Source of the DNA: Methanothermococcus sp. SCGC AD-155-C09
Lineage (GTDB): Archaea; AGJL01; Methanococci; Methanococcales; Methanococcaceae
Direction: 5' to 3'
NCBI GenBank assembly: GCA_019561555.1
Contig: JAHEQB010000105.1
Coordinates: 1 to 40,340 of the forward strand
DNA length: 40,340 nucleotides
Part shown: one piece after another, positions 10,881 through 21,384 of the stretch
How positions within the stretch are numbered: the first letter of the stretch is position 1
How the letters are laid out: each line of letters begins with the position of its first letter
Made by a program: the position numbers and the translations under genes
The notes under the pieces: generated by a model
The model's database searches: none
Seen by the model: only the letters and a program-made list of their open reading frames with translations
Told to the model about the DNA's origin: nothing

Positions 10881-12101
10881 ATGAAGGCAATACTCTTTAT
10901 TATTGATGGGTTGGGAGATAGACCTAATTCCAATGGAAATACGCCATTAAAGGAGGCAGATATCCCAACATTGGACAGAATGGCAAAGGAAAGTATATGT
11001 GGAATAATGAATGCCATAGATATTGGGATTAGGCCTGGAAGTGATACTGCCCATTTGGCTCTACTTGGATATGATCCCTATAAAAACTATACTGGAAGGG
11101 GACCATTTGAAGCGGCAGGAGTAGGAATAGAAGTAAGACCAGGGGATATAGCATTTAGATGTAATTTTGCCACCTTAGATGAGGATTTAAAGATAGTAGA
11201 TAGAAGGGCTGGGCGAATAAAAAACACTGAAGAATTGGAAAGGGCCATAGATGGAATAGAGATAGATGGTGTTAAAATTATATTTAAACAATCTGGAGGA
11301 TATAGGGCAGCCCTTGTTTTAAGGGGTGAGGAATTGAGCGATAAGGTTTCAGAGGGGGACCCCCATAAAGAAGGAGTTGAAATCCCAGAGATAAAACCCT
11401 TAGAGGATTCTCAGGAGGCAAAAAAAACTGCCAATGTGCTTAATAAACTACTAAAAATAGTTTATGATAGATTGAACAATCACCCAGTGAATAATGAAAG
11501 GAGAAAAAAAGGCCTCCCTCCTGCAAATACCATTTTAATCAGGGGAGCAGGAAAGGTGCCTATAATTGAGCCATTTTATGAAAGATATAAATTAAAGGGT
11601 GCCTGTATTGCAGGTACTGGACTTATAAAGGGAATATCAAAAATGGTAGGATTGGACTTTATAAATGTGGAGGGAGCCACAGGTACTCCCAATACAAATT
11701 ACATGGGTAAGGCAAAGGCCATTGTAGAGGGTATTAAAAAATATGACTTTATAATGGTTAATGTAAAGGGGGCTGATGAGGCCTCCCATGATGGAGATTA
11801 CAATACTAAGGTTAGGGTAATTGAAAATGTAGATAAAATGATGGAATACATTCTGGACAATATCAATAGGGAGGAAGTATATATTGTAGTAACTGGGGAT
11901 CATAGTTCTCCAATAGAGGTTAAGGATCATTCAGCAGATCCCATACCTATAATGATATGGGGTAAGGGGGTAAGACCTGATGAGGTTGATAAATTTGACG
12001 AGTTTTCCACCTATAAAGGGGGCCTATGTTGGATAAGGGGCAAGTATATTATGCCCATTCTATTGGATTTATTAAATAGATCTAAGAAGTATGGAGCCTA
12101 A
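10881..12101 (+). CDS. apgM: 2,3-bisphosphoglycerate-independent phosphoglycerate mutase, archaeal type
   Basis: MKAILFIIDGLGDRP, GSDTAHLALLGYDPYKNYTGRGPFEAAG, VVTGDHSSPIEVKDHSADPIPIMIWG. Confidence 0.93.
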   Translation: MKAILFIIDGLGDRPNSNGNTPLKEADIPTLDRMAKESICGIMNAIDIGIRPGSDTAHLALLGYDPYKNYTGRGPFEAAGVGIEVRPGDIAFRCNFATLDEDLKIVDRRAGRIKNTEELERAIDGIEIDGVKIIFKQSGGYRAALVLRGEELSDKVSEGDPHKEGVEIPEIKPLEDSQEAKKTANVLNKLLKIVYDRLNNHPVNNERRKKGLPPANTILIRGAGKVPIIEPFYERYKLKGACIAGTGLIKGISKMVGLDFINVEGATGTPNTNYMGKAKAIVEGIKKYDFIMVNVKGADEASHDGDYNTKVRVIENVDKMMEYILDNINREEVYIVVTGDHSSPIEVKDHSADPIPIMIWGKGVRPDEVDKFDEFSTYKGGLCWIRGKYIMPILLDLLNRSKKYGA

Positions 12102-12224
12102 GGGGCATAAAATATATTAAAAATAATAAAAAATAAAAAAATAATTTAAAAAAAATTAAAAATAAAAAAATAAAATTAAAAAATTAAAAAAATAATAATA
12201 AAATAGAAAAATAATAAAATTAAT

Positions 12225-12411
12225 CTAAATCTTAAGATAAAAGGAAATAAATACTTAAAAAGATAAAGAAAAATAAATATTCAAAAAGTAGAAATTCCCT
12301 AACACCATCTCCCTTTCACCTATAACCCTAAGCACTGGTAATGCAGAGGAAGTCCTTTAAGTATGGGCCTACCCTATTCATAATAAGTTTAAAATACTAT
12401 GTGTTTTACTA
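12225..12411 (+). repeat. IS630-derived MITE-like element, copy B (right TIR retained, left end decayed)
   Basis: TACTTAAAAAG..GTAGAAATTCCCT..CCTATAACCCTAAGCACTGGTAATGCAGAG..AAGTATGGG.., ending in TAATAAGTTTAAAATACTATGTGTTTTACTA followed by TA. Confidence 0.6.
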
Positions 12412-12632
12412 TAATATAAGAATAAAAACAAATAAGGGTATTTATAGAACAATAAAACATCTTACAAAATACAAAACACTTAAGAAGGAATACATAAGTA
12501 TAAAAACCGATAAAGGTACAATAGGGGCCTTTAAAAAAATTTTACTACATAAAACACCCCATGGAGGGAGAAATATTTAAAGTTTTTAAGAGATAGGTTT
12601 ATAAAAATAAAAAAAATAAAAAAAGTGAAAAA

Positions 12633-13982
12633 ATGGCAGTACATCCAATAGATTTTAGATATGGTTCAAAGGAGATGAAAAAGGTTTGGGAGGAGGAAAA
12701 TAAATTACAAAAAATGCTAGAGGTTGAAGCAGCCCTTGCAAAATCTCAAGGAGAACTTGGCATTATACCTATGGAGGCAGCAGAGGAAATAAATAGAAAA
12801 TCTTCAATAGATTATGTAAAATTGGAAAGAGTAAAGGAAATTGAAAGGGAAACAAAACACGATGTAGTGGCAATGGTAAAGGCCTTTGCAGAAGTTTGTG
12901 AGGGAAATGCAGGGGAATACATACATTTTGGAGCAACTTCCAATGATATCATAGATACAGCCCAGTCCTTACAGTTTAAGGATGCCATAGATATATTGCT
13001 AAATAAATTGGAAACTTTAAAAGAGGAATTAATTAAAAAAGCCAAAGAGCATAAACATACAGTATGTATTGGAAGAACCCATGGTCAGCATGCCATACCT
13101 ACCACCTATGGTATGAAGTTTGCCCTTTGGGCCTCAGAGATTCAACGGCATATTGATAGATTAAAGGAGTGTAAAAAAAGATTATGTGTTTCCATGATTA
13201 CAGGGGCTGTAGGGACAATGGCTGCCCTTGGAGAAAGGGGTATGGAGGTTCATAAAAGGGTTGGAGAGATCTTAGGATTAGATCCTGTTTTAATATCAAA
13301 TCAAGTTATTCAGCGAGATAGACATGGGGAATTTATGGCTCTATTGGCCTTAATTGCCCAAACCCTTAATAAAATAGGAATAACTGTAAGAAATATGCAG
13401 AGAACAGAAATAAAGGAGTTAGAGGAGGAATTTGATCCTTTAAAACAAACTGGAAGTTCCACAATGCCCCATAAGAGAAATCCAATAACCTTTGAACAAA
13501 TTTGTGGGTTATCAAGGGTAATTAAAGTAAATGCCCTTGCAGAATTTGATAACATTCCTATATGGGAGGAGAGGGATTTAACTAACTCCTCACCAGAGAG
13601 ATGTCTTTTTCCAGAATCCTGCGTCCTTTTGGATCATATTTTAAATTTAAGTATAAAGGGAATTAAGAAATTAAATGTGAATATTGAAAATGTAAATAGA
13701 AACCTTGAATTAACAAAGGGGCTCATAATGGCTGAGAGAATAATGATTACCCTTGCTAAAAAAGGTATGGGAAGGCAAACAGCCCATGAGGTTGTAAGGA
13801 GATGTGCCATGAGGGCTCATGATGAAAATAAACATCTAAAAGAGGTTTTAAGGGAGGAAGAGGAGGTTATGAAATATTTAAATGAAGAGGAACTTGATTA
13901 TTTATTTGATTATTCCACATATATAGGACTTGCTCCTGAGATAGTGGAAGAGGTTATGAATGAATTAAAAAATAAAAAATAA
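12633..13982 (+). CDS. purB: Adenylosuccinate lyase
   Basis: HPIDFRYGSKEMKKVWEEENKLQKMLEVE; GSSTMPHKRNPI signature; GRTHGQHAIPTTYG. Confidence 0.95.
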   Translation: MAVHPIDFRYGSKEMKKVWEEENKLQKMLEVEAALAKSQGELGIIPMEAAEEINRKSSIDYVKLERVKEIERETKHDVVAMVKAFAEVCEGNAGEYIHFGATSNDIIDTAQSLQFKDAIDILLNKLETLKEELIKKAKEHKHTVCIGRTHGQHAIPTTYGMKFALWASEIQRHIDRLKECKKRLCVSMITGAVGTMAALGERGMEVHKRVGEILGLDPVLISNQVIQRDRHGEFMALLALIAQTLNKIGITVRNMQRTEIKELEEEFDPLKQTGSSTMPHKRNPITFEQICGLSRVIKVNALAEFDNIPIWEERDLTNSSPERCLFPESCVLLDHILNLSIKGIKKLNVNIENVNRNLELTKGLIMAERIMITLAKKGMGRQTAHEVVRRCAMRAHDENKHLKEVLREEEEVMKYLNEEELDYLFDYSTYIGLAPEIVEEVMNELKNKK

Positions 13983-14270
13983 TAAGAAATAATAAATACT
14001 CTCTCAGTACTGAACATTAGGATTAAAATCTATTGTTTTTTATAATTTTAGATTTCTATTTTTATTATATTCTCTTTCCTGAGTTTTTGCTTAGATTATT
14101 TTTTATTTTTTATATTTTTTAATTATTTTTTTATTTTATTTTTTAAAATTTTATTTTATTATTAATTTTTTTAATTATTTTATTTTTTATGAGGTTTTTA
14201 AATAAAATTAAAATATTATCTATCTAAATAATTTTTTAAACTATATATAGTATGATTAATGGAATAATTA

Positions 14271-14579
14271 TAGTAAAGCACATAATAATTTAAACTTATT
14301 ATAAATATAGAATCACATACTTAAAGGGTTTCCTCTGGACATACAGTGCTTAGGGGTGTAGGGGGAAGGGAGGTAGGTTATAGGATTTCTACTTTTTAAT
14401 TATTTACTTTCTTTTATTTTTCTAAATGTTTAATTTTTTTCTGTATTTTAGGATTTAGGTTATTTTAATTTTATTTATTTTTAATTTTTAATATTTTTTA
14501 ATTATTTTTTTATTGATTTTTTTATATTTTTATTTTTTTATATTTTAGATTATAGTTTAAAAAATTATGTTCTTGGCTA
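14271..14579 (-). mobile_element. IS630-derived MITE-like element, copy C (both TIRs present)
   Basis: Left end TAGTAAAGCACATAATAATTTAAAC, right end GATTATAGTTTAAAAAATTATGTTCTTGGCTA, both resembling the ends of the IS at 38576-39686. Flanked by TA (14269-14270, 14580-14581). No coding capacity. Confidence 0.7.
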
Positions 14580-14719
14580 TAAAAAGAATAAGAATAAAAA
14601 AATAAATAAATAATAAATTTATTAATATTTTATTTATATTATTTTATTTTATTTATATTATTTTGAATTATCAAAAATTTATATCTAATCAACTAATAAA
14701 AAAATAAAAAAAGGAAAAT

Positions 14720-14926
14720 ATGATTTGGATAAAGGAATATCTACATATATTACAGTGTCCCTCCTGTGGAGGAGATTTGGAACTTAAAGAGTATCCTAAA
14801 AGGAATATTTTAAATGTTGATAATATTATTGATAACAGTAATAATAATGAATATAAACTTCTCTGTAAAAAATGTAATAAAACCTATGATATAGTGGAGG
14901 AAATACCAATACTATTGAAAAAGTGA
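14720..14926 (+). CDS. Trm112-like small zinc-ribbon protein
   Basis: LHILQCPSCGGDLEL...LLCKKCNKTYDIVEEIPILL, a typical Trm112 pattern. Confidence 0.7.
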   Translation: MIWIKEYLHILQCPSCGGDLELKEYPKRNILNVDNIIDNSNNNEYKLLCKKCNKTYDIVEEIPILLKK

Positions 14927-14930
14927 AACC

Positions 14931-15449
14931 ATGAGGTGCTTTTTAGCCATAGAGTTAAGTGAGGATATTGTTGAAAAATTAGAGGATTTAAAAAAGGATT
15001 TTAACTTAGAGGGCATAAAATTAGTTGAAAGGGAAAATTTGCATATAACAGTTAAGTTTTTAGGGGAGATTGATGAAAAAACCTTAGAGAAGATAATGAA
15101 TATGGAATTGCCCATAAGATCAATTAAAAGTCATATAGGAAATTTAGGGGTTTTTCCAAATGAAGATTATATAAGGGTAATTTGGGTAGGAGCCTCCAAT
15201 CTTGTGCCTCTCTTTGAAGAAATTGATAATAAATTATTGGATTTAAATTTTAAAAGGGAGAGAGAATATATTCCACATATAACCATAGGTAGAGTAAAAT
15301 TTATTAAAAATAAAAAACTTCTTAAAGATAGGATAAATAAACATAAAGATGTTGATTTGGGAGTTCTCAATGTAAATAGCATAGTTTTAATGAAAAGTAC
15401 ATTAACAAAAGGAGGTCCAATTTATGAGGTAATTAAAAGATGGGATTAA
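14931..15449 (+). CDS. thpR: RNA 2',3'-cyclic phosphodiesterase (2H family)
   Basis: MRCFLAIELSEDI; two HxT motifs (HITVKFLGE, HITIGRVK). Confidence 0.88.
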   Translation: MRCFLAIELSEDIVEKLEDLKKDFNLEGIKLVERENLHITVKFLGEIDEKTLEKIMNMELPIRSIKSHIGNLGVFPNEDYIRVIWVGASNLVPLFEEIDNKLLDLNFKREREYIPHITIGRVKFIKNKKLLKDRINKHKDVDLGVLNVNSIVLMKSTLTKGGPIYEVIKRWD

Positions 15450-15461
15450 TAAATTTTATTT

Positions 15462-17201
15462 TTATCCCTTTCCCCTTTGAATATGGAATATTCTTTTAAC
15501 ATCCTCCAAGGTATTTATGTCCTCAGGGGATTTATCCTCTCTTATTCTAACAACCCTTGGAAATCTAAGGGCATAGCCACATTCATATTTATCAGATTCC
15601 TGTATCTCCTCATAGGTAACCTCCAATACAATCTTAGGCTCAACAATTACTTCATCCTCTATTTCCTCTATTTTTATTGATTCTATCATTTTACTTAATT
15701 TATCCAATTCCTCCTCACTTAAGCCACTACCTACATGGCCAATGGGATATAGATTTCCATTCTCCCCATTTTTAATGGATATTTCAAAGGAACCATACCA
15801 ATCCTTTCTCTTTCCCATCCCTATTTTAGCCCTTGTTATTACCACATCCAAACTTTCCAACGTTGGTTTAAATTTATACATTGTTTTAACCCTACTTCCA
15901 GGGGTATATGGAGCATCAGGGTTTTTAATCATAATACCCTCATGGCCAATACTTAAACTCCATCTATAAAATTCATCAACCCTTTCCACACTATCTGTTG
16001 TTAATTTGTAGGATATATCTATTTTTTTATGGGATTTAATTTCCCTTTCTATTTTCTCCCTCTCCCTTTCCCAATTATTATGTTCTGATAGGATATTTTC
16101 CAATATTTTTCTTCGTTCCCTTAGGGGCCTATCAATTAATATCCCATTGCAATAAAGTATGTCAAAAAAATAGGCCCTTAAAGTTATCTCCTCCCTCATT
16201 TTATCAATATGGTACTTTCTTCTAAATCTTCTTAGTATATCCTGAAAGGGCCTTGGATGCCCAGTATTTAAATCAATGGCCACACATTCTCCCTCTATTA
16301 TCATACTATGTTCCTTTAATTTTTTCACTTCCTCAACAATTTCTGGTAGGGAGTTTGTAATGTCCTCAAGTTTTCTACTGTATATTTTAACAGTATCTCC
16401 CTTTTTATGTACTTGGATTCTTGCCCCATCGTACTTTGTTTCAAATTGTGGGGTGCCTATTTCCTTTATTGCATCCTCAATTGAGGGAATAAGTTGGGCT
16501 AACATTGGTTTTATTGGCCTAAATAATCTTAATTTTAAATCTTGGTCTTTATCCAGATCTACCCCCAACATTAATTTTGCACCTATAATGCCAATATCAT
16601 TTACAAGAGAGTATATTCTTTCCAATTTTTCCTTTGGAACATTAAAATACTTTGAAAAGGCACCTAAGATAGTTGGGACATTCATGCCTATTCTCATATC
16701 CTCCAAGATAATCCTTGCAATATACCTCCTCTCAAGGGGAGAGGTTATTAAAAATAAATTGGATATATGGCGTATTTTCTTTTTTTGGGAATTTACCCCC
16801 TCAATTTCCCCTACCCTTTTTAAGGTTTCATAGACCTCCTCAAGGGCAGGGGGTTTTTGAAATAGGGAAACCTGTTTTATCTGGGAACTTAATTTTTCAA
16901 TGGATAGGGCAATATCCCCAGTTTCTTTAATGGACTTTAATAATTCCTTTTCCTTAATACCTATACTCTTAATTGCCTCCATCAATATATTTGGACCTAT
17001 TCCCAACTCCTTATTTTCATACTCAGGATAAACTCTGCCAATGGATAGATAACATATTTTTTTTAAATTAGAGGGAGAATTTTCCTCCTCTGCCATTTTT
17101 ATTAATTCTATAAAATAATCCATCTTTTCTAATCTCTTAGGGGTATTTTCTATTTTATTAAATACCTTGCACACCTCTAAAAATAGCATTTTTTTCACCA
17201 T
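15462..17201 (-). CDS. lig: ATP-dependent DNA ligase
   Basis: KYDGARIQVHK active-site lysine motif, IEGECVAID, EGIMIKNPDAPYTPGSR, YKFKP. Confidence 0.95.
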   Translation of the reverse strand: MVKKMLFLEVCKVFNKIENTPKRLEKMDYFIELIKMAEEENSPSNLKKICYLSIGRVYPEYENKELGIGPNILMEAIKSIGIKEKELLKSIKETGDIALSIEKLSSQIKQVSLFQKPPALEEVYETLKRVGEIEGVNSQKKKIRHISNLFLITSPLERRYIARIILEDMRIGMNVPTILGAFSKYFNVPKEKLERIYSLVNDIGIIGAKLMLGVDLDKDQDLKLRLFRPIKPMLAQLIPSIEDAIKEIGTPQFETKYDGARIQVHKKGDTVKIYSRKLEDITNSLPEIVEEVKKLKEHSMIIEGECVAIDLNTGHPRPFQDILRRFRRKYHIDKMREEITLRAYFFDILYCNGILIDRPLRERRKILENILSEHNNWEREREKIEREIKSHKKIDISYKLTTDSVERVDEFYRWSLSIGHEGIMIKNPDAPYTPGSRVKTMYKFKPTLESLDVVITRAKIGMGKRKDWYGSFEISIKNGENGNLYPIGHVGSGLSEEELDKLSKMIESIKIEEIEDEVIVEPKIVLEVTYEEIQESDKYECGYALRFPRVVRIREDKSPEDINTLEDVKRIFHIQRGKG

Positions 17202-17683
17202 GGGGGAATAGTAGGCAATTAATAATAATTAATAAATAAATAATAAAAAAAATACTTAATTAATTTTTATTTTAAATTTATGAATTTAATATTAAATTTT
17301 TTAATTATTTCTTTTAATTTGTTTAAAATAAATTTTAAATAAAAATTTTATTTCTTTATTTTTATAATTTTTTAATTTCATTTATATATTTTAATAAAAG
17401 GATGTAATTTCTAAAAAATATCTTGAGGTATGGCCTTGGTTTCATTTTTAAAGTTTTTTCATTTGGTTATTTGTTAAAATAAAGTAAGATTTTTGATCCC
17501 ATATCGATTGTGGATTGTGATTATTTTATATATTTAGATTTAATAATTTATTGGGATTTAGATTAATTAAGGAATTTTATTTGGCTTTATTGTGTCTTCC
17601 TTATAATTTTTCTTTATTTATTTTATTTAATTAATTTTTGGGTTGTATGGTTTAAAATAAGGAAGATTATCAAGTCGCAGGTC

Positions 17684-17737
17684 TTTATATAGAAGTGCCC
17701 TTATCATAGGTTCGAGATAGAAAGGTTTATATAGGAG
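17684..17737 (+). promoter_or_regulatory. Putative CRISPR leader promoter region with repeated TATA-like motif
   Basis: TTTATATAGAAG (17684) and TTTATATAGGAG (17726), 42 bp apart, just upstream of repeat 1. Leader side inferred from distal repeat decay at the other end. Confidence 0.35.
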
Positions 17738-17781
17738 AAGATACAACCTTCTTTATAGTAAAATAAGAAAAATTCCCATCT

Positions 17782-20700
17782 GTTAAAATCAGACCATTGT
17801 GGGATGGAAACGGGGAGAAAATAGAAAAAATAGCCACAGGGACCTTGTTAAAATCAGACCATTGTGGGATGGAAACTCTCTTTTGTTAAATATCTCGAAG
17901 TTTGTGTTATTGCATGTTAAAATCAGACCATTGTGGGATGGAAACACATTAATATACCCTCAAAAAATAAATTTGAGGGTATGTTAAAATCAGACCATTG
18001 TGGGATGGAAACAATAAAATTGTTGCAACTTTTATATTTAATATACAAACGTTAAAATCAGACCATTGTGGGATGGAAACAAGGAATGTAATATTTATCT
18101 CTTTGTTTTTTACAATAGAAGTTAAAATCAGACCATTGTGGGATGGAAACAATGTAAAAATCTAATAATAGTTCATCTTCTTTACAATGTTAAAATCAGA
18201 CCATTGTGGGATGGAAACTATGGTTAAGTAAGTTAATAGGTTAATAATAACCTGTTATATGTTAAAATCAGACCATTGTGGGATGGAAACCTTTTTCTCC
18301 CAATGATATTAATGCTATTGCATTACTGGTTAAAATCAGACCATTGTGGGATGGAAACTTTGGGATAAGTAAATACTATTATTATAAATTTTATTTTCTG
18401 TTAAAATCAGACCATTGTGGGATGGAAACTTTGTTGGTTGCTCTTCCCTTGCCACTTTCTTTAATGCCAAATGTTAAAATCAGACCATTGTGGGATGGAA
18501 ACTTAATAACTTTAATGCCTTCCCGTATGGTATTAATCCTGTTAAAATCAGACCATTGTGGGATGGAAACTTAATAGAAACTCTGATATCTGCAAGAGAA
18601 CCTTCACAAGTTAAAATCAGACCATTGTGGGATGGAAACATATCTATTTTCAAGGTATCTTCTGAAATATTTTTTACGTTAAAATCAGACCATTGTGGGA
18701 TGGAAACACTTATAGTAGGGTTCTTTGTTTGGAGGTGGTTTTTATAAATGTTAAAATCAGACCATTGTGGGATGGAAACCATTACACTCCCGTCCATAAG
18801 GTTATCCAGGCGGGAGTGTTAAAATCAGACCATTGTGGGATGGAAACCCGCGCTATGTTTTTTTGTTAAAATTATAGGTAAATAATGTTAAAATCAGACC
18901 ATTGTGGGATGGAAACCAAAGAATCTTGCTTATTTGTATTTTGCATTTTTTTGTTAAAATCAGACCATTGTGGGATGGAAACATAGATGTTGTAAGTAAA
19001 ATAGTTGGGCATAGTGATGTTGTTAAAATCAGACCATTGTGGGATGGAAACTTTAAACTTAAAAAAGTCATGGAAGCAAAAAAGAAAGTTAAAATCAGAC
19101 CATTGTGGGATGGAAACAAATTAAATTTAGGAATCGGACATAATTCAAACCAAGTTAAAATCAGACCATTGTGGGATGGAAACAAATAGGGGTATCGAGC
19201 ACTTTATCTGCAAGTTTCATTGTTAAAATCAGACCATTGTGGGATGGAAACTGGCTCATTTACCAATGCCCCAATTGATGTAGAATATGTTAAAATCAGA
19301 CCATTGTGGGATGGAAACTTTATTTCTGCATTTATTTTATTCCTATCTTTTGACTTGTTAAAATCAGACCATTGTGGGATGGAAACGAAAATGATATTTG
19401 CACTTGTTCAGTAGATTTTAACGTTAAAATCAGACCATTGTGGGATGGAAACCAAGTTCTAGAAGTAGTAGTTCCTCCTCAAGTTCTAGTTAAAATCAGA
19501 CCATTGTGGGATGGAAACTCTATTCACCCCTTAGAATAGACATTAAGACAGCAGCAAGTTAAAATCAGACCATTGTGGGATGGAAACCATGTAAATACCG
19601 ACATAGGCGTGATTATCTAAGGGTTTAGTTAAAATCAGACCATTGTGGGATGGAAACTAGATAGGCACAAGACTTGCAACACCAGATAACAAGTTAAAAT
19701 CAGACCATTGTGGGATGGAAACTATTCTATGAACTTTTTACCTTTTGATTGAGCACGCCTTTGTTAAAATCAGACCATTGTGGGATGGAAACTATTCAAA
19801 AAAGAATTTAGATTTAAGAGTATGAATATTTAGTTAAAATCAGACCATTGTGGGATGGAAACCCAACCATTTTACAAATGCTGTACTCTCATTAATTAGA
19901 GTTAAAATCAGACCATTGTGGGATGGAAACTTACAATATGGAGCAATAAATACATTAAACATTGATATGTTAAAATCAGACCATTGTGGGATGGAAACAT
20001 TTCTTCCCATCTACGGTAGTTATTACCACATTGCCAGTTAAAATCAGACCATTGTGGGATGGAAACTTTTTCTACATCATCTGCTACGAATGGGGAAAGA
20101 ACAGTTAAAATCAGACCATTGTGGGATGGAAACAATAAATAAATACAATATTGGATTGGAATTTATTAAGGTTAAAATCAGACCATTGTGGGATGGAAAC
20201 TTAATTATTTTATTTTTTTCTTCATCAGTATATAATTTGTTAAAATCAGACCATTGTGGGATGGAAACTCTTTAATTTTTAAGAATTTAAATAATGATTG
20301 GAAGGAGTTAAAATCAGACCATTGTGGGATGGAAACACTTGGAGGCGAGATACTAAAAAGGTTCTTCAGAGAGGAGTTAAAATCAGACCATTGTGGGATG
20401 GAAACCAAGAGCAACAACAAGAGCAATTAATACAATAAGTATGTTAAAATCAGACCATTGTGGGATGGAAACATAAAATTAAAAGAATTTTCATTGTCAA
20501 TTATATATTCATTATCACGTTAAAATCAGACCATTGTGGGATGGAAACGCAATTATCTTATCATTGAGCAATTTAAAATAAGAGTTAAAATCAGACCATT
20601 GTGGGATGGAAACTATTTAATATCAAGATTTTCTACAAATAAAGTAAATATGTTAAAATCAGACCATTGTGGGATGGAAACTCTATTATATTTTTAACAT

Positions 20701-21071
20701 CCTGTATTGAATTCATTAGGTTAAAATCAGACCATTGTGGGATGGAAACTATCTTTTATTTTTTATTGTTAAAATCAGACCATTGTTGGATGGAAACTAT
20801 TATAATAATTAATATTATCTTATTATTTAATTTAAGTTAAAATCAGACCATTGTGGGATGGAAATATGATTATGTAAGTATCTCGTATAAATTTTTTCAC
20901 GTTAAAATCAGACCATTGTGGGATGGAAACACATGTTTCTGGAGGAACATATTCTGTAATTTAGTTCCTGTTGTGTTAAAATCAGACCATTTACAAGCAA
21001 AGGGAATAAATCGTAAAAATTCCGAAGGAATTTTGAATTGTGGAATATTTTTGTGATTATGGAATGGAAAC
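17782..21071 (+). CRISPR. CRISPR array: 47 near-complete 30-bp repeats plus a split 48th; consensus GTTAAAATCAGACCATTGTGGGATGGAAAC
   Basis: Repeats located by eye, starting 17782, 17847, 17916 ... 20836, 20901, with a partial at 20975. Spacers mostly 35-43 bp. The last units are degenerate. No cas gene in the window. Confidence 0.98.
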
Positions 21072-21384
21072 TATTTTTAATTTATTAATTAAGAAATTAT
21101 AAAATAAAAAAATATTAATAATTTTTAATAAATTTGAATATATAAATATAAAAAACTAAATTAAAATTTTAAATTAAAAATACTTTTTTAAATTTTTTTA
21201 TAATTTTTTAAAATTAATTTTTATTTTTTAATTAAATTTTTTTATAAAACCTTTAATTTTTTTATTTTCAATATTAATTTATTTCAATAAAAGAATAAAT
21301 AAATCATAGTATTACTTATCAAATAATATTTAAATACAATTAAATTGGCATATTAGTTATTAAAGAATAATAAGGAGGGAAAAA

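Noticed and set aside
12341-12580. 79-aa ORF upstream of purB
   Set aside because: Begins inside MITE copy B and spans its TIR; Lys/Ile/Tyr-rich translation of AT-rich DNA, no RBS or family.
16276-16833. 185-aa ORF antisense to DNA ligase
   Set aside because: Shadow ORF opposite a confidently identified gene; composition mirrors the ligase codons.
17490-17535. CGATTGTGGATTGTGATT in the leader as a degenerate CRISPR repeat
   Set aside because: Only a few nucleotides match the repeat and the GTTAAAATC half is missing.
17799-21056. Many ORFs on both strands in the CRISPR region (KIRPLWDGN, FPSHNGLILT, LKSDHCGMET repeats)
   Set aside because: They are translations of the 30-bp CRISPR repeat in different frames, not proteins.
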